Below are positions 25,827-34,050 of a stretch of 64,000 nt of DNA, in pieces. Under the pieces are notes generated by a model, which was not told the DNA's origin, did no database searches, and saw nothing but the letters and a program-made list of their open reading frames with translations. Source of the DNA: UBA6055 sp965214085 (GTDB lineage Bacteria > Chloroflexota > Anaerolineae > Aggregatilineales > Phototrophicaceae); NCBI GenBank assembly GCA_965214085.1, contig OZ243937.1, positions 1,736,001 through 1,800,000 of the forward strand, in the 5' to 3' direction. The position numbers and the translations under genes are program-made. The stretch's first letter is position 1. Each line of letters starts with the position of its first letter.

Positions 25827-27260
25827 ATGACTGTTAAGCGTGTGGCGCAACTGCGCAGCTTTGAACAATTCACCGACTACTGCGCTTCTGTGGGCGCGTC
25901 GCTGCCGGTTGACGCGGTCGCCTTGACTGGCGACGAATCACCGCTGGCGCGTGAATATGTTTACCGCGATCGCAAGCTGAGGAATAGATTCGCGATACTG
26001 CCGATGGAGGGCTGGGACGGCAGGGCTGATGGGCAGCCTTCGGACTTGACCCGCAGGCGCTGGCGGCGGTTTGGCGAGAGCGGCGCCAAGCTGATTTGGG
26101 GCGGCGAAGCGGTAGCGGTGCGACACGACGGCCGCGCCAACGCGCGTCAACTGGTGATTAATCAGGACACTGCCGGCAGCCTTGAGAGTTTACGGCTCGA
26201 GCTGATTGAGGCGCACTCAGAAAGTTTTGGCGCGGCGGACGAGCTGCTCATCGGCTTGCAGTTGACGCACTCCGGCCGCTTCTGCCGGCCCAACAGCGCC
26301 AAATTGGAACCCCTGGTGCTATATCGACATCCCATTCTCGATGCCAAGTTCCAGCTCGATGACGACGCCTGCGTCATGTCCGACGCCGACATCGAGCGTC
26401 TGATCGCGGACTTCGGACGGGCAGCCGTTTTGGCGCAGCAAGCCGGCTATGATTTCGTCGATATCAAGCACTGTCATGGCTATCTGGGGCATGAATTTCT
26501 GAGCGCGGTGGACCGGCCCGGTCGCTATGGCGGCAGCTTCGAAAACCGCACGCGCTTCCTGCGAGAGACGGTGGCTTTGCTGCGCAAATCGGCGCCTGGG
26601 CTGGATATCGGCGTGCGCTTGAGCGCGGTCGATTGGGTCCCTTTTCGCCCGGGAGCGGATCGATTGGGCGAGCCGACGCCGCACCAGGGAGCGCGTTATC
26701 CCTACGCCTTTGGCGGCGATGGCACGGGAACCGGCATTGATCTTGACGAGCCGACGCGTTTTCTGAAGCTGCTGCGCGACTTGGACATCCAACTGGTCTG
26801 CATCACAGCAGGCAGCCCCTATTACAACTTCCATATCCAGCGGCCGGCGATATTCCCGCCCTCGGATGGTTACCTGCTGCCCGAAGATCCCTTGGTCGGC
26901 GTGGCGCGGCAAATCCAAATCACGGCCGAGCTGAAAGCGGCTTTTCCCGAGCTGACGATTGTGGGCTCGGGCTATTCGTATTTGCAAGATTGGCTGCCCA
27001 ATGTGGCGCAGGCGGCCGTCCGCGAGGGCATGACCGATTTTGTTGGCTTGGGCCGTATGGCGCTGAGTTATCCGGAGTTGCCGGCTGACTTGCTTGCAGG
27101 CAAGACCTTACAGCGCAAGCGCATCTGCCGCACTTTCAGCGACTGCACGACGGCGCCACGCAACGGCATGGTGTCCGGCTGCTACCCGCTGGACGACTTC
27201 TACAAATCTCGCGACGAATTCAAGCGGCTGGCGGCGATCAAGAAAGAAACCGCGGGCTAG
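25827..27260 (+). CDS. Old Yellow Enzyme-type NADH:flavin oxidoreductase
   Basis: A 477-aa FMN-dependent barrel enzyme. QLTHSGRF near residue 150 is the FMN/substrate segment, IKHCHGYLGHEFLSAVDRPGRYGG near residue 212 contains the catalytic-site His pair, and VGLGRMALSYP near residue 410 binds the FMN phosphate. It lacks the C-terminal FAD/NADH domain of 2,4-dienoyl-CoA reductase, but the C-terminus keeps cysteines in RICRTFSDCTTAPRNGMVSG followed by C, spaced unlike the usual 4Fe-4S motif. It is co-transcribed with the preceding aldolase, and the pair probably degrades an unsaturated or alicyclic acid (inference). Confidence 0.88.
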   Translation: MTVKRVAQLRSFEQFTDYCASVGASLPVDAVALTGDESPLAREYVYRDRKLRNRFAILPMEGWDGRADGQPSDLTRRRWRRFGESGAKLIWGGEAVAVRHDGRANARQLVINQDTAGSLESLRLELIEAHSESFGAADELLIGLQLTHSGRFCRPNSAKLEPLVLYRHPILDAKFQLDDDACVMSDADIERLIADFGRAAVLAQQAGYDFVDIKHCHGYLGHEFLSAVDRPGRYGGSFENRTRFLRETVALLRKSAPGLDIGVRLSAVDWVPFRPGADRLGEPTPHQGARYPYAFGGDGTGTGIDLDEPTRFLKLLRDLDIQLVCITAGSPYYNFHIQRPAIFPPSDGYLLPEDPLVGVARQIQITAELKAAFPELTIVGSGYSYLQDWLPNVAQAAVREGMTDFVGLGRMALSYPELPADLLAGKTLQRKRICRTFSDCTTAPRNGMVSGCYPLDDFYKSRDEFKRLAAIKKETAG

Positions 27261-27287
27261 AATCGCTCGGCATCATCCAGACCGCTG

Positions 27288-28325
27288 CTAAACCCAGGCG
27301 TATTCGGACGCGGCGAAATTGACCATATCGCCGTGATAATAGGGCACGGTCGCCCGTTCCGGCTGCGCCAGCGCATCCAGGCGCTTATGGTCTTCTTCGG
27401 TGATTTGAATATCAATCGCGCCCAAATTGTCATCCAAGTGCGCCATGGTGCGTGGCCCGATGATTGGGCTGGTCACGCCGGGTTTGCTATTCACCCAAGC
27501 TAGCGCGACTTGGCCGGCGCTGCAGCCTTTTTCGGACGCCAGTTGCTGGACCAGGTCCAAAATGCCGAATCCCAGCTCGGTGAAATGCTGGTCGCGGCGG
27601 CGTTCGTTGGCGGCTCCGCGGCCCGCATCCGCGCCGAAACGGCTGTCGCCGGGTATGGGTTCGCCGCGTTTGTATTTGCCGGTCAGAAACCCGCGAGCTA
27701 ACGGCGACCACGGGATGATGGCGAGGCCGTAGGACTGCGCCATGGGGATCAGCTCGCGCTCTATGCTGCGGTCGAGCAAATGGTAGGGCGGCTGTTCGCT
27801 GACGAAGCGGTTCAGCCCGAGCTCCTTGGCGACCCACAAGGACTCCATGACGCGCCAGGACGGGAAAGTACTCGTGCCGATATAGCGGACTTTGCCCGCG
27901 CGGATTAAGTCGTCAAGCGCGCGCAGCGTCTCGTCGATGGGAATCTCGGGATTGGCGCGATGCAACTGGTAGAGGTCGATATAGTCGGTTTGCAGCCGTT
28001 GCAGCGATGCGTCGCATTGCTCGATGATATGGCGGCGATTGTTGCCGGCCGAAAGGATATCATCCTCGACCATGCGGCCGTGGACCTTGGTGGCCAGCAC
28101 GATGCGCTGGCGTTTGCCGTTGCGCTTCAAGGCGCGCCCCACAACCACTTCGCTGCCGCCGCGCACGTAGACATTGGCGGTATCGAGGAAATTGACGCCG
28201 GCATCAACGGCGCGGTCGATCATATCAAAGCTATCCGCCTCTGATGTGGGCCCGCCGAAGTTCATGCAGCCGAGGCAAAGTTCGCTGACCATTACGCCAG
28301 TGCGACCGAGTGAGCGGTATTTCAT
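27288..28325 (-). CDS. aldo/keto reductase
   Basis: A 345-aa NADPH-dependent reductase of the AKR barrel. LDTANVYVRGGSEVVVGRALK near residue 48 carries the catalytic Asp and Tyr, KVHG near residue 80 the Lys, and QLHRANPEIP near residue 122 the catalytic His. The C-terminal coenzyme segment is IIGPRTMAHLDDNLGA. It begins with a TAGGAG ribosome-binding site and faces the flavin oxidoreductase with 27 bases between stops. Probably reduces sugar aldehydes or ketones. Confidence 0.93.
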   Translation of the reverse strand: MKYRSLGRTGVMVSELCLGCMNFGGPTSEADSFDMIDRAVDAGVNFLDTANVYVRGGSEVVVGRALKRNGKRQRIVLATKVHGRMVEDDILSAGNNRRHIIEQCDASLQRLQTDYIDLYQLHRANPEIPIDETLRALDDLIRAGKVRYIGTSTFPSWRVMESLWVAKELGLNRFVSEQPPYHLLDRSIERELIPMAQSYGLAIIPWSPLARGFLTGKYKRGEPIPGDSRFGADAGRGAANERRRDQHFTELGFGILDLVQQLASEKGCSAGQVALAWVNSKPGVTSPIIGPRTMAHLDDNLGAIDIQITEEDHKRLDALAQPERATVPYYHGDMVNFAASEYAWV

Positions 28326-28454
28326 AGTCTGCTCCTATGATGTGATTGCTGAGGATTACATTTTAGCGCGTCTCGCCGCAAGATGTATCGGCAATCTGGT
28401 CAGGCGAGTCGCTTCAAAACCATTGCGTGTCGTTCGCTGCATAAAATTACAAAA

Positions 28455-28601
28455 TGTAGAGGCGACATACCATGTCGCCCGAAACCACAAATCGCAGCGG
28501 CAGCGGGCGACCAGATTGGTCGCCCCTACAGGGCTCAATTATTGGCATGACATGCTTGCACTTACTTCTGTGGAGAAAAAATTTTGATGCGATTGCTCTG
28601 G
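28455..28601. repeat. double-hairpin module (orientation 2) plus right arm of MITE-like element
   Basis: 28455-28530 is the reverse complement, with few changes, of the double-hairpin unit at 14674-14747. It is followed by GGCATGACATGCTTGCACTT and a CTGTGG arm as at 14771, then by ATTTTGATGCGATTGCTCTG (28581-28600), the right terminus of the MITE-like family. No matching left terminus was found upstream. It occupies most of the 320-base gap between the aldo/keto reductase and aldose epimerase genes. No ORF is present. Confidence 0.65.
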
Positions 28602-28645
28602 TACGTTAAGATGGATGATTACAACTCAACGATCGAGGCGGAATC

Positions 28646-29710
28646 ATGCGACATTACGGAACGACGGCTGATGGCAATGCGGTAGAGGAATATACGCTGT
28701 GTAACGCAGCCGGCATGGAAGTCAAACTGATCACCTTCGGCGGGATTCTGACGTCGATCCGCGTGCCCGATCGCGGCGGCAATTTTGCGAATGTGGCTCT
28801 GGGTTTTGATTGCCTGGCGAAATATGAAGCGGAGCACCCTTATTTTGGCGCCATCACCGGCCGTTACGCCAATCGCATCGCCGGCGGCAAGTTCAGCCTG
28901 GATGGCGCTGATTATGCGCTGTTCAAGCAAGACGGCGTCGCCTCGCTGCACGGCGGGCAAGTCGGTTTCGACAAGCGGATTTGGGCTGCGCGCGCGCATG
29001 ACGCCGGCGTTGAACTGGCGTACTTGAGCCCGGCTGGCGAGGAAGGCTATCCGGGCAATCTAAACGTCACTGTGTGTTATAGCCTCGATGATGAGCATTC
29101 ACTGCGCATCGAGTACTCGGCTGTGACGGATGCGCCCACCGTGCTCAATCTGACCAATCACAGCTATTTCAATTTGCTGGGCGAGGGTGAAGGCGCGATT
29201 TACGACCATATTCTGACGCTGAACGCCGACAGCTACACACCCACCGATGCCCGTCAGATCCCGACCGGCGAGATCGCCTCAGTTGCCGGCACGCCCTTCG
29301 ACTTCCGCCTTCCCAAGACGCTTGGCCCGGGCCAGCGCTCAGCGGATCCGCAAATCGTCATGTCTAAAGGCTATGACCACAATTTCGTCTTGAATCGCGC
29401 AGGCTTGTCCGCCGGCGAATTGGGCTTTGCCGCCCGTGTCTACGAGCCGCGCTTGGGGCGGATCATGGAGGTTTGGACGACTGAGCCGGGCATCCAGTTT
29501 TATGCGGGCAACGTGCTGGATACAACGCTGGTCGGCGCCAGCGGACGGCTCTACCGGCAGAGCGACGGGCTCGCGCTAGAGACGCAGCATTTCCCCGACT
29601 CGCCGAATCAGCCCGGCTTCCCGTCAACCATACTGCGGCCTGGCGAGCGCTTCAAGTCGACCACGGTCTATCGATTTTCTACAGATTCTGGCAGCGGCGC
29701 CAGCGGCTAG
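28646..29710 (+). CDS. galM: aldose 1-epimerase (mutarotase)
   Basis: A 354-aa beta-sandwich enzyme that interconverts alpha and beta anomers of aldoses. TGRYANRIAGGKF near residue 72 contains the substrate Arg, LTNHSYFNLLGEG near residue 171 the catalytic His, YDHNFVLN near residue 246 an active-site Asp and His, and ALETQHFPDSPNQPGFP near residue 313 the catalytic Glu. The length is normal for the family. A GAGGCGGA ribosome-binding site precedes the ATG. Its stop overlaps the end of the convergent permease gene by 4 bases. Confidence 0.95.
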   Translation: MRHYGTTADGNAVEEYTLCNAAGMEVKLITFGGILTSIRVPDRGGNFANVALGFDCLAKYEAEHPYFGAITGRYANRIAGGKFSLDGADYALFKQDGVASLHGGQVGFDKRIWAARAHDAGVELAYLSPAGEEGYPGNLNVTVCYSLDDEHSLRIEYSAVTDAPTVLNLTNHSYFNLLGEGEGAIYDHILTLNADSYTPTDARQIPTGEIASVAGTPFDFRLPKTLGPGQRSADPQIVMSKGYDHNFVLNRAGLSAGELGFAARVYEPRLGRIMEVWTTEPGIQFYAGNVLDTTLVGASGRLYRQSDGLALETQHFPDSPNQPGFPSTILRPGERFKSTTVYRFSTDSGSGASG

Positions 29711-30609
29711 TCGACAGCGGTGGGGTCAAAAGCGTCGCGCAAGCCATCGCCGATGATGTAAAGGCAGAGCACAACAATCGTAATCAGCAAGCCAGGCACG
29801 ATCATCAGGTGCGGCGCTTTGGTGATGAATTCTCGCGATTTGCTGAGCATATTGCCCCAGGTCGCGGTTGGCGGCTGTACACCCAGCCCGAGGAAACTGA
29901 GCGAGGCTTCGATCAGCATGACTATGCCGATATTGCGGGCAAGCGTTACGATGGTCAGCGAAAAGACATTGGGCAAGATGTGCGCTTGCATGATGCGTAA
30001 ATCGGAAGCGCCGACCGCTTTCGCCCCAACGATGAATTCGCGCGAACGAATCGCGAGCGTCTCGCCGCGAACGAGACGAGTGGTAACAGTCCAGGTCAAA
30101 AAAACGATGACCAGAATCAGAGAATTGGCGTCCGGGCGGAATACGGCAGATATTACGATAAGCAGCACCAGCCCAGGGATGGCATTTAGCGTGGTGATGA
30201 TCCAGTTGATGAGGTCGTCGATGACGCCGCCATAATAGCCGGTGATGATGCCGAGTGTCACGCCGATGACTAGAGCGAGTAAGGCGGATGAGAAGCCAAT
30301 AAACAGCGAGACTTGCCCAGCGTAGAGCAGGCGCGCCAGGTAATCACGCCCCAAATTGTCCGTGCCCAGCAGATGCCCTTCGCTAAACAGCGGCAAATAC
30401 TTGGATTGCGATGCGTCGGTCGTGTTGGGGTCGACGCCGAAGACGCTGGTGATAAGCGGGGCGGCGATCGACGCCAATGTCAGCAAGAGCAGCACGCTGA
30501 TAGCGATCATAGATAGACGGTCGCGCAGCAGACGGGCGAGAGCGAGCTGAGACAGGGATTTGCTGCGATGCAATAACTCCGCGTCCAGCTTGCGTTTATC
30601 CACGGGCAT
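29707..30609 (-). CDS. ABC importer permease, DppC/OppC type
   Basis: A 300-aa inner-membrane permease of peptide/nickel/oligosaccharide importers. The N-terminal helix about residues 33-56 is followed by the OppC_N loop (YLPLFSEGHLLGTDNLGRDYLARLL), then five helices with the EAA loop VGASDLRIMQAHILPNV near residue 200. It lies 9 bases after the DppB-type permease gene and ends in the convergent galM stop. No ATPase gene (DppD/F) follows, so the transporter must borrow one from elsewhere. Confidence 0.93.
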   Translation of the reverse strand: MPVDKRKLDAELLHRSKSLSQLALARLLRDRLSMIAISVLLLLTLASIAAPLITSVFGVDPNTTDASQSKYLPLFSEGHLLGTDNLGRDYLARLLYAGQVSLFIGFSSALLALVIGVTLGIITGYYGGVIDDLINWIITTLNAIPGLVLLIVISAVFRPDANSLILVIVFLTWTVTTRLVRGETLAIRSREFIVGAKAVGASDLRIMQAHILPNVFSLTIVTLARNIGIVMLIEASLSFLGLGVQPPTATWGNMLSKSREFITKAPHLMIVPGLLITIVVLCLYIIGDGLRDAFDPTAVD

Positions 30610-30618
30610 CGCGCGCTC

Positions 30619-31701
30619 CTAATCCAGCCGAATGCGGGGATCAATGATTACGTAGAGGATATCGGACAATAGAAAGCCCAGGATCGTGCCCAGCGATGCC
30701 AAGATGACGATGCCCATAACGACCGGGTAATCCTGCTGAATAGCTGAGTTAAAGGCGATGCGCCCCACGCCGGGCCAGGCGAAAACAGTCTCGATGATGA
30801 TAGCCCCCGCCCAGACGTTGGTGATGATCGGCCCCAGCAATGTGGCAACGGGAATCATCGCGTTGCGCATGGCGTGACGAAAGTTGACCGCGCCGGGAGA
30901 CAAGCCTTTGGCGCGCGCGGTGCGGATGTAATCTTGATTCAGCACTTCCAGGGTCGATGTACGGATATAGCGCGAGAACAGCGCCACGAAGCCGGCCGCG
31001 AATACGATGGTCGGCATGGGCAGATACTCAAACCGCTGGAAGAGCGGCGGGCAGACGCCGTACAAGTTGGGTACGCAGCGCCCGCCAATCGGCATGAGGC
31101 TCAGCCAAACGCCAAATATGTAAATCAGGATATATCCGAGCCAGAAATTCGGGACGGCGTCGAAGATGACCGACATGACTCGGGCGATATTATCGAAGAG
31201 CTTTCCCCGCGTGACGGCGGAAAGCACACCTACCGGAACGCCAATGACCAGCGACACCAATATCGCGGCAATACCCAGCTCGAGTGTGGCCGGCAGGTTG
31301 TCCAGGAAGATCTCCATAACCGGCTTCTTCTTGATGAAGGATTGGCCGAAGTCCCCGCGCAGAATGCCGTAATTGTCACCCGGCGGTTCGGGGATGCCAT
31401 CTCCGTCTTCATCCAGCGGCGTCAGCAGTTCAAAGGCGCCGTCGGCGACGCCGTCGCCGTCGGCATCCCAGCGCAGCCAGTCATCGCCGGTTAGCCAGCG
31501 CAGATATTGGATGTGAAAGGGGTCGTCTATACCAAGTTGCGCCGCCAACTTTGCGCGGGTTTCCGCCTTGATGTTGGGCGCGAAATACAGGCGCTCGACC
31601 ACGCTGCCCGGCGCCAGCCAAAGCAGCAAATACGAAAGTAAGGTGATGCCAAAAAAGATCGGTATGGATTGAATGAGGCGGCGAATAATGTATTTTATCA
31701 T
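30619..31701 (-). CDS. ABC importer permease, DppB/OppB type, with DxDGDG loop insertion
   Basis: A 360-aa permease; the start MIKYIIRRLIQSIPIFFG at 31701 is the family N-terminus, and the 22-residue upstream extension is unlikely. TM helix 1 is at about 8-30 and the EAA loop ARAKGLSPGAVNFRHAMRNA near residue 270. The first external loop holds two acidic motifs, DADGDGVADG at 79-88 and DEDGDGIPE at 97-105, that look like calcium-binding EF-hand/thrombospondin-3 type loops. Most OppB proteins have only the short GDFGQSF segment here (present at about 116-122). Confidence 0.92.
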   Translation of the reverse strand: MIKYIIRRLIQSIPIFFGITLLSYLLLWLAPGSVVERLYFAPNIKAETRAKLAAQLGIDDPFHIQYLRWLTGDDWLRWDADGDGVADGAFELLTPLDEDGDGIPEPPGDNYGILRGDFGQSFIKKKPVMEIFLDNLPATLELGIAAILVSLVIGVPVGVLSAVTRGKLFDNIARVMSVIFDAVPNFWLGYILIYIFGVWLSLMPIGGRCVPNLYGVCPPLFQRFEYLPMPTIVFAAGFVALFSRYIRTSTLEVLNQDYIRTARAKGLSPGAVNFRHAMRNAMIPVATLLGPIITNVWAGAIIIETVFAWPGVGRIAFNSAIQQDYPVVMGIVILASLGTILGFLLSDILYVIIDPRIRLD

Positions 31702-31740
31702 CGCAAAGCAGTTCGGCTTGGCGGACGGATTGGTAAATGA

Positions 31741-31773
31741 AAGAACGCGCCGGCGCGGGACCGGCACGTTCTT
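31741..31773 (-). terminator. intergenic stem-loop after the binding-protein gene
   Basis: On the minus-strand transcript, a 13-pair stem (AAGAACGTGCCGG with CCGGCGCGTTCTT, one U-G pair) closes a 7-base loop. It starts 21 bases after the stop of the solute-binding protein and ends 39 bases before the permease start. The following sequence is only weakly T-rich (TCATTT). Such a hairpin typically lets only part of transcription continue or stabilises the upstream mRNA, giving more binding protein than permease. Confidence 0.75.
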
Positions 31774-31794
31774 CTGAAAGACTAGAGCAGCGCC

Positions 31795-33525
31795 TTAGGG
31801 GCTGATAGCGATGTCCGCCATGTTGGCGTAACGCGTCTCGGCATAAGGCATCCAGTTCTGGACTGAATTGGATTCGGCATACATGGAGAAGGGCGCGAAG
31901 AGCCACCACCAAGGCAGATCGTTATGCAGGATGCGGCTGATCTCGTGATACAGCGCCTGGCGCTCGTGGAAGTCACAGCCGGGCAGCGCCAGCGCTTCGT
32001 TGTAGAGCTCGGTCACACGCTCGTTGCTGTAAGAGACGAAGTTGAAGCCGCCGCCGACCAGATCGCCAACCGGCGTGAAGACGTTGCGCGCATCGGTGTC
32101 TTGATCGAGATTGGTGAAACCGATCATGATGGCGTCAAAATCTTGACCCAGCAGGAACTGAACCAACGCGCCGAACTCTTGCGTCTGGAAGTCTACCGCG
32201 ATGCCGATTTGGCCCAATTGATCCTGGATGACCGTGCCAGCCGCTTCACGCACCAAGTTGCCGGAGTTGGTCAGCAGCTCAAAGGCGAATTCCGTGCCGG
32301 CCTCGGCGTAGAGCGCGTCTTCGGTGGCTACCAGCGGCGTACTGGCATCATCATCGTGATCGACAAATCCGGCTTCCGCCAGCAGCGCCAGAGCCGCTTC
32401 CGGATTGTATTCCCAGGGTTCCATGCTGGCATCGTAACCCCAGAGCGCCGGCGTGCCAAAACTGTTGACCTGAACCGCTTCGCCCTCGGCCGCGCCTTCA
32501 ATGATGTCCGCGTAGTTGACCGCTTGCGCAATCGCCTGGCGGACGCGAGCATCGCCAAACAGCGGGTGCTGCCCCTGGTCGATTGCGTTGCCATCGTCGT
32601 CGAGACCGTTGACCGGGTTATTGCGGTCGGCCAGGTTAAAACCGACAAAGGTCAAGCCGTCATCGACGTACTCGTAAATCTGGAATTCGCCCGCTTCGGC
32701 TCGGTCGCGGAATTCCTGCATGCGGGTAGCTGGCACAGACGCTGAACCAGCCGTGCCGACCGAGTTGACTTCGCCGGCCAGGAATTGCTCGATGCCGACC
32801 AACTGGTCAGGCACGTTGCGGATGATGTAACCCTCGGGCGAGACGGACATCCAGTGATTGTCGTTGCGGATGAGGCTGGTCTGTTCATCGGGCACCAACG
32901 CGCCGAAGTTGAAGACGCCGGCCGTCACATCCGGGTTCTTGTTGTATTCCAGTTCGTCGATCTTGGCGTAGTCGCCATCCAACTGCGGCTCAATGATATG
33001 CTGCGGCAAGATGCCGAAGTCATCCAATTCTTCAATGACGCGGCAGGACGCCAGCTTAAGCGTGACCACCAGCGTGGTGTCGTCAAGGGCATCGACGCTC
33101 TCGACGCTCTGCAAGACATCCGTCCGCGGTGATGAGGTCTCGCCGCTGGCCAGGGCGTCAAAGGTGAATTTGTAGTCGTGAGCGGTCACTGGCGTGCCGT
33201 CATTCCAGGTGATGTCGTCGCGAAGCATGAAGGTGTAAGTCAAGCCGTCTTCGGAGATGGTCCAATCCAAAGCCAGACCGTTATCCTGGTCATTGCGCCC
33301 GCCCTTCATCGGCGCGCGTGTTTCCGGATCAATGTTGAAGAGACTGGGGTAGAGGAATTCGTTGAGAGCCAACTCTACCGTGTTGTTGGAAATCAGGGGG
33401 TTCATATTGGTGGGGTCCCCGCCGAAGTTGGTGCCAATCAAAATGCCGCCTTGCTGCGCGCTTGCCCCCGCCGCGAAAAGCGCGAGAAGCGCAAGTACAA
33501 AGAGAACGCGTAGTAATCTGTGCAT
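31795..33525 (-). CDS. ABC importer solute-binding protein, family 5 (peptide/dipeptide)
   Basis: A 576-aa secreted binding protein. A signal peptide (MHRLLRVLFVLALLALFAAGASA) precedes the mature protein, and the family-5 core begins about ILIGTNFGGDPTNMNPLIS. The start at 33525 is preferred over a second ATG six bases upstream because AACAGGAG is then well spaced. Internal segments FVDHDDDAST and GLDDDGNAIDQ are Asp-rich, like the loops in the partner permease. It is first in the operon SBP-DppB-DppC. The substrate may be peptides, sugars or opines. Confidence 0.92.
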   Translation of the reverse strand: MHRLLRVLFVLALLALFAAGASAQQGGILIGTNFGGDPTNMNPLISNNTVELALNEFLYPSLFNIDPETRAPMKGGRNDQDNGLALDWTISEDGLTYTFMLRDDITWNDGTPVTAHDYKFTFDALASGETSSPRTDVLQSVESVDALDDTTLVVTLKLASCRVIEELDDFGILPQHIIEPQLDGDYAKIDELEYNKNPDVTAGVFNFGALVPDEQTSLIRNDNHWMSVSPEGYIIRNVPDQLVGIEQFLAGEVNSVGTAGSASVPATRMQEFRDRAEAGEFQIYEYVDDGLTFVGFNLADRNNPVNGLDDDGNAIDQGQHPLFGDARVRQAIAQAVNYADIIEGAAEGEAVQVNSFGTPALWGYDASMEPWEYNPEAALALLAEAGFVDHDDDASTPLVATEDALYAEAGTEFAFELLTNSGNLVREAAGTVIQDQLGQIGIAVDFQTQEFGALVQFLLGQDFDAIMIGFTNLDQDTDARNVFTPVGDLVGGGFNFVSYSNERVTELYNEALALPGCDFHERQALYHEISRILHNDLPWWWLFAPFSMYAESNSVQNWMPYAETRYANMADIAISP

Positions 33526-33584
33526 GACCATCTCCTGTTATCTACTGTTGCTAACTATGCCGATTTCCTGTATCAGACGCGCTG

Positions 33585-33593
33585 AGTATACCA
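33585..33593 (-). promoter_or_regulatory. extended -10 promoter for the ABC importer operon
   Basis: On the minus strand TGG followed by TATACT (plus-strand 33585-33593) forms an extended -10 element about 60 bases before the ATG at 33525. No convincing -35 hexamer lies upstream, as is common for extended -10 promoters. Confidence 0.45.
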
Positions 33594-33632
33594 GCCTTCG
33601 CCATAGTTGCGCCACGATTGGATTTGGATTGC

Positions 33633-33896
33633 CAGGGCAATTGCATCAAAATAATTTTGCCACCGAGTACACAGAGGATTACCGAGTACACAGAGAAAAG
33701 TCTATCAATTATAGGTATTGTGAAATTGCACTTCAATTTTGAAGCAATAATTATGAAACCTGCCGAAGCCTGTCGAAATATGTAGGGGCGAGCCTTGTCT
33801 CGCCCTTAGGCACACAGTATAGGATTTCATATTTTGTGTGAGCCAAGCCGTGATTTGCGAGCGATTGCGGTGAATAAATTTGATGCGATAGCCCAG
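33633..33896. mobile_element. MITE-like inverted-repeat element, copy C
   Basis: A 264-base element with inverted ends (CAGGGCAATTGCATC on the left, GATGCGATAGCCCAG on the right). It is flanked by a perfect 10-base direct repeat TTTGGATTGC (33623-33632 and 33897-33906), the expected mark of transposition. It is homologous along its whole length to copy D at 50091-50341. It contains the hairpin GGGCGAGCC/GTCTCGCCC (33785-33805, one mismatch) and a CAGAG-rich left arm. It has no ORF. The remaining 525-base gap has no other gene; TGCTACACT at 34005-34013 may be a -10 for the next gene. Confidence 0.8.
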
Positions 33897-34050
33897 TTTG
33901 GATTGCTGGGCAAGACGCCCCGGTATGGGCTAGCATAACTCCCGGATGATTTGGCGAACAGGCAGGCGATTGACGGGCGCCGCGCGCGCTTATCCGCGAA
34001 AATTTGCTACACTGCAGAAACGACGAATGCGGAGACGAGTGAGGCAAGCC

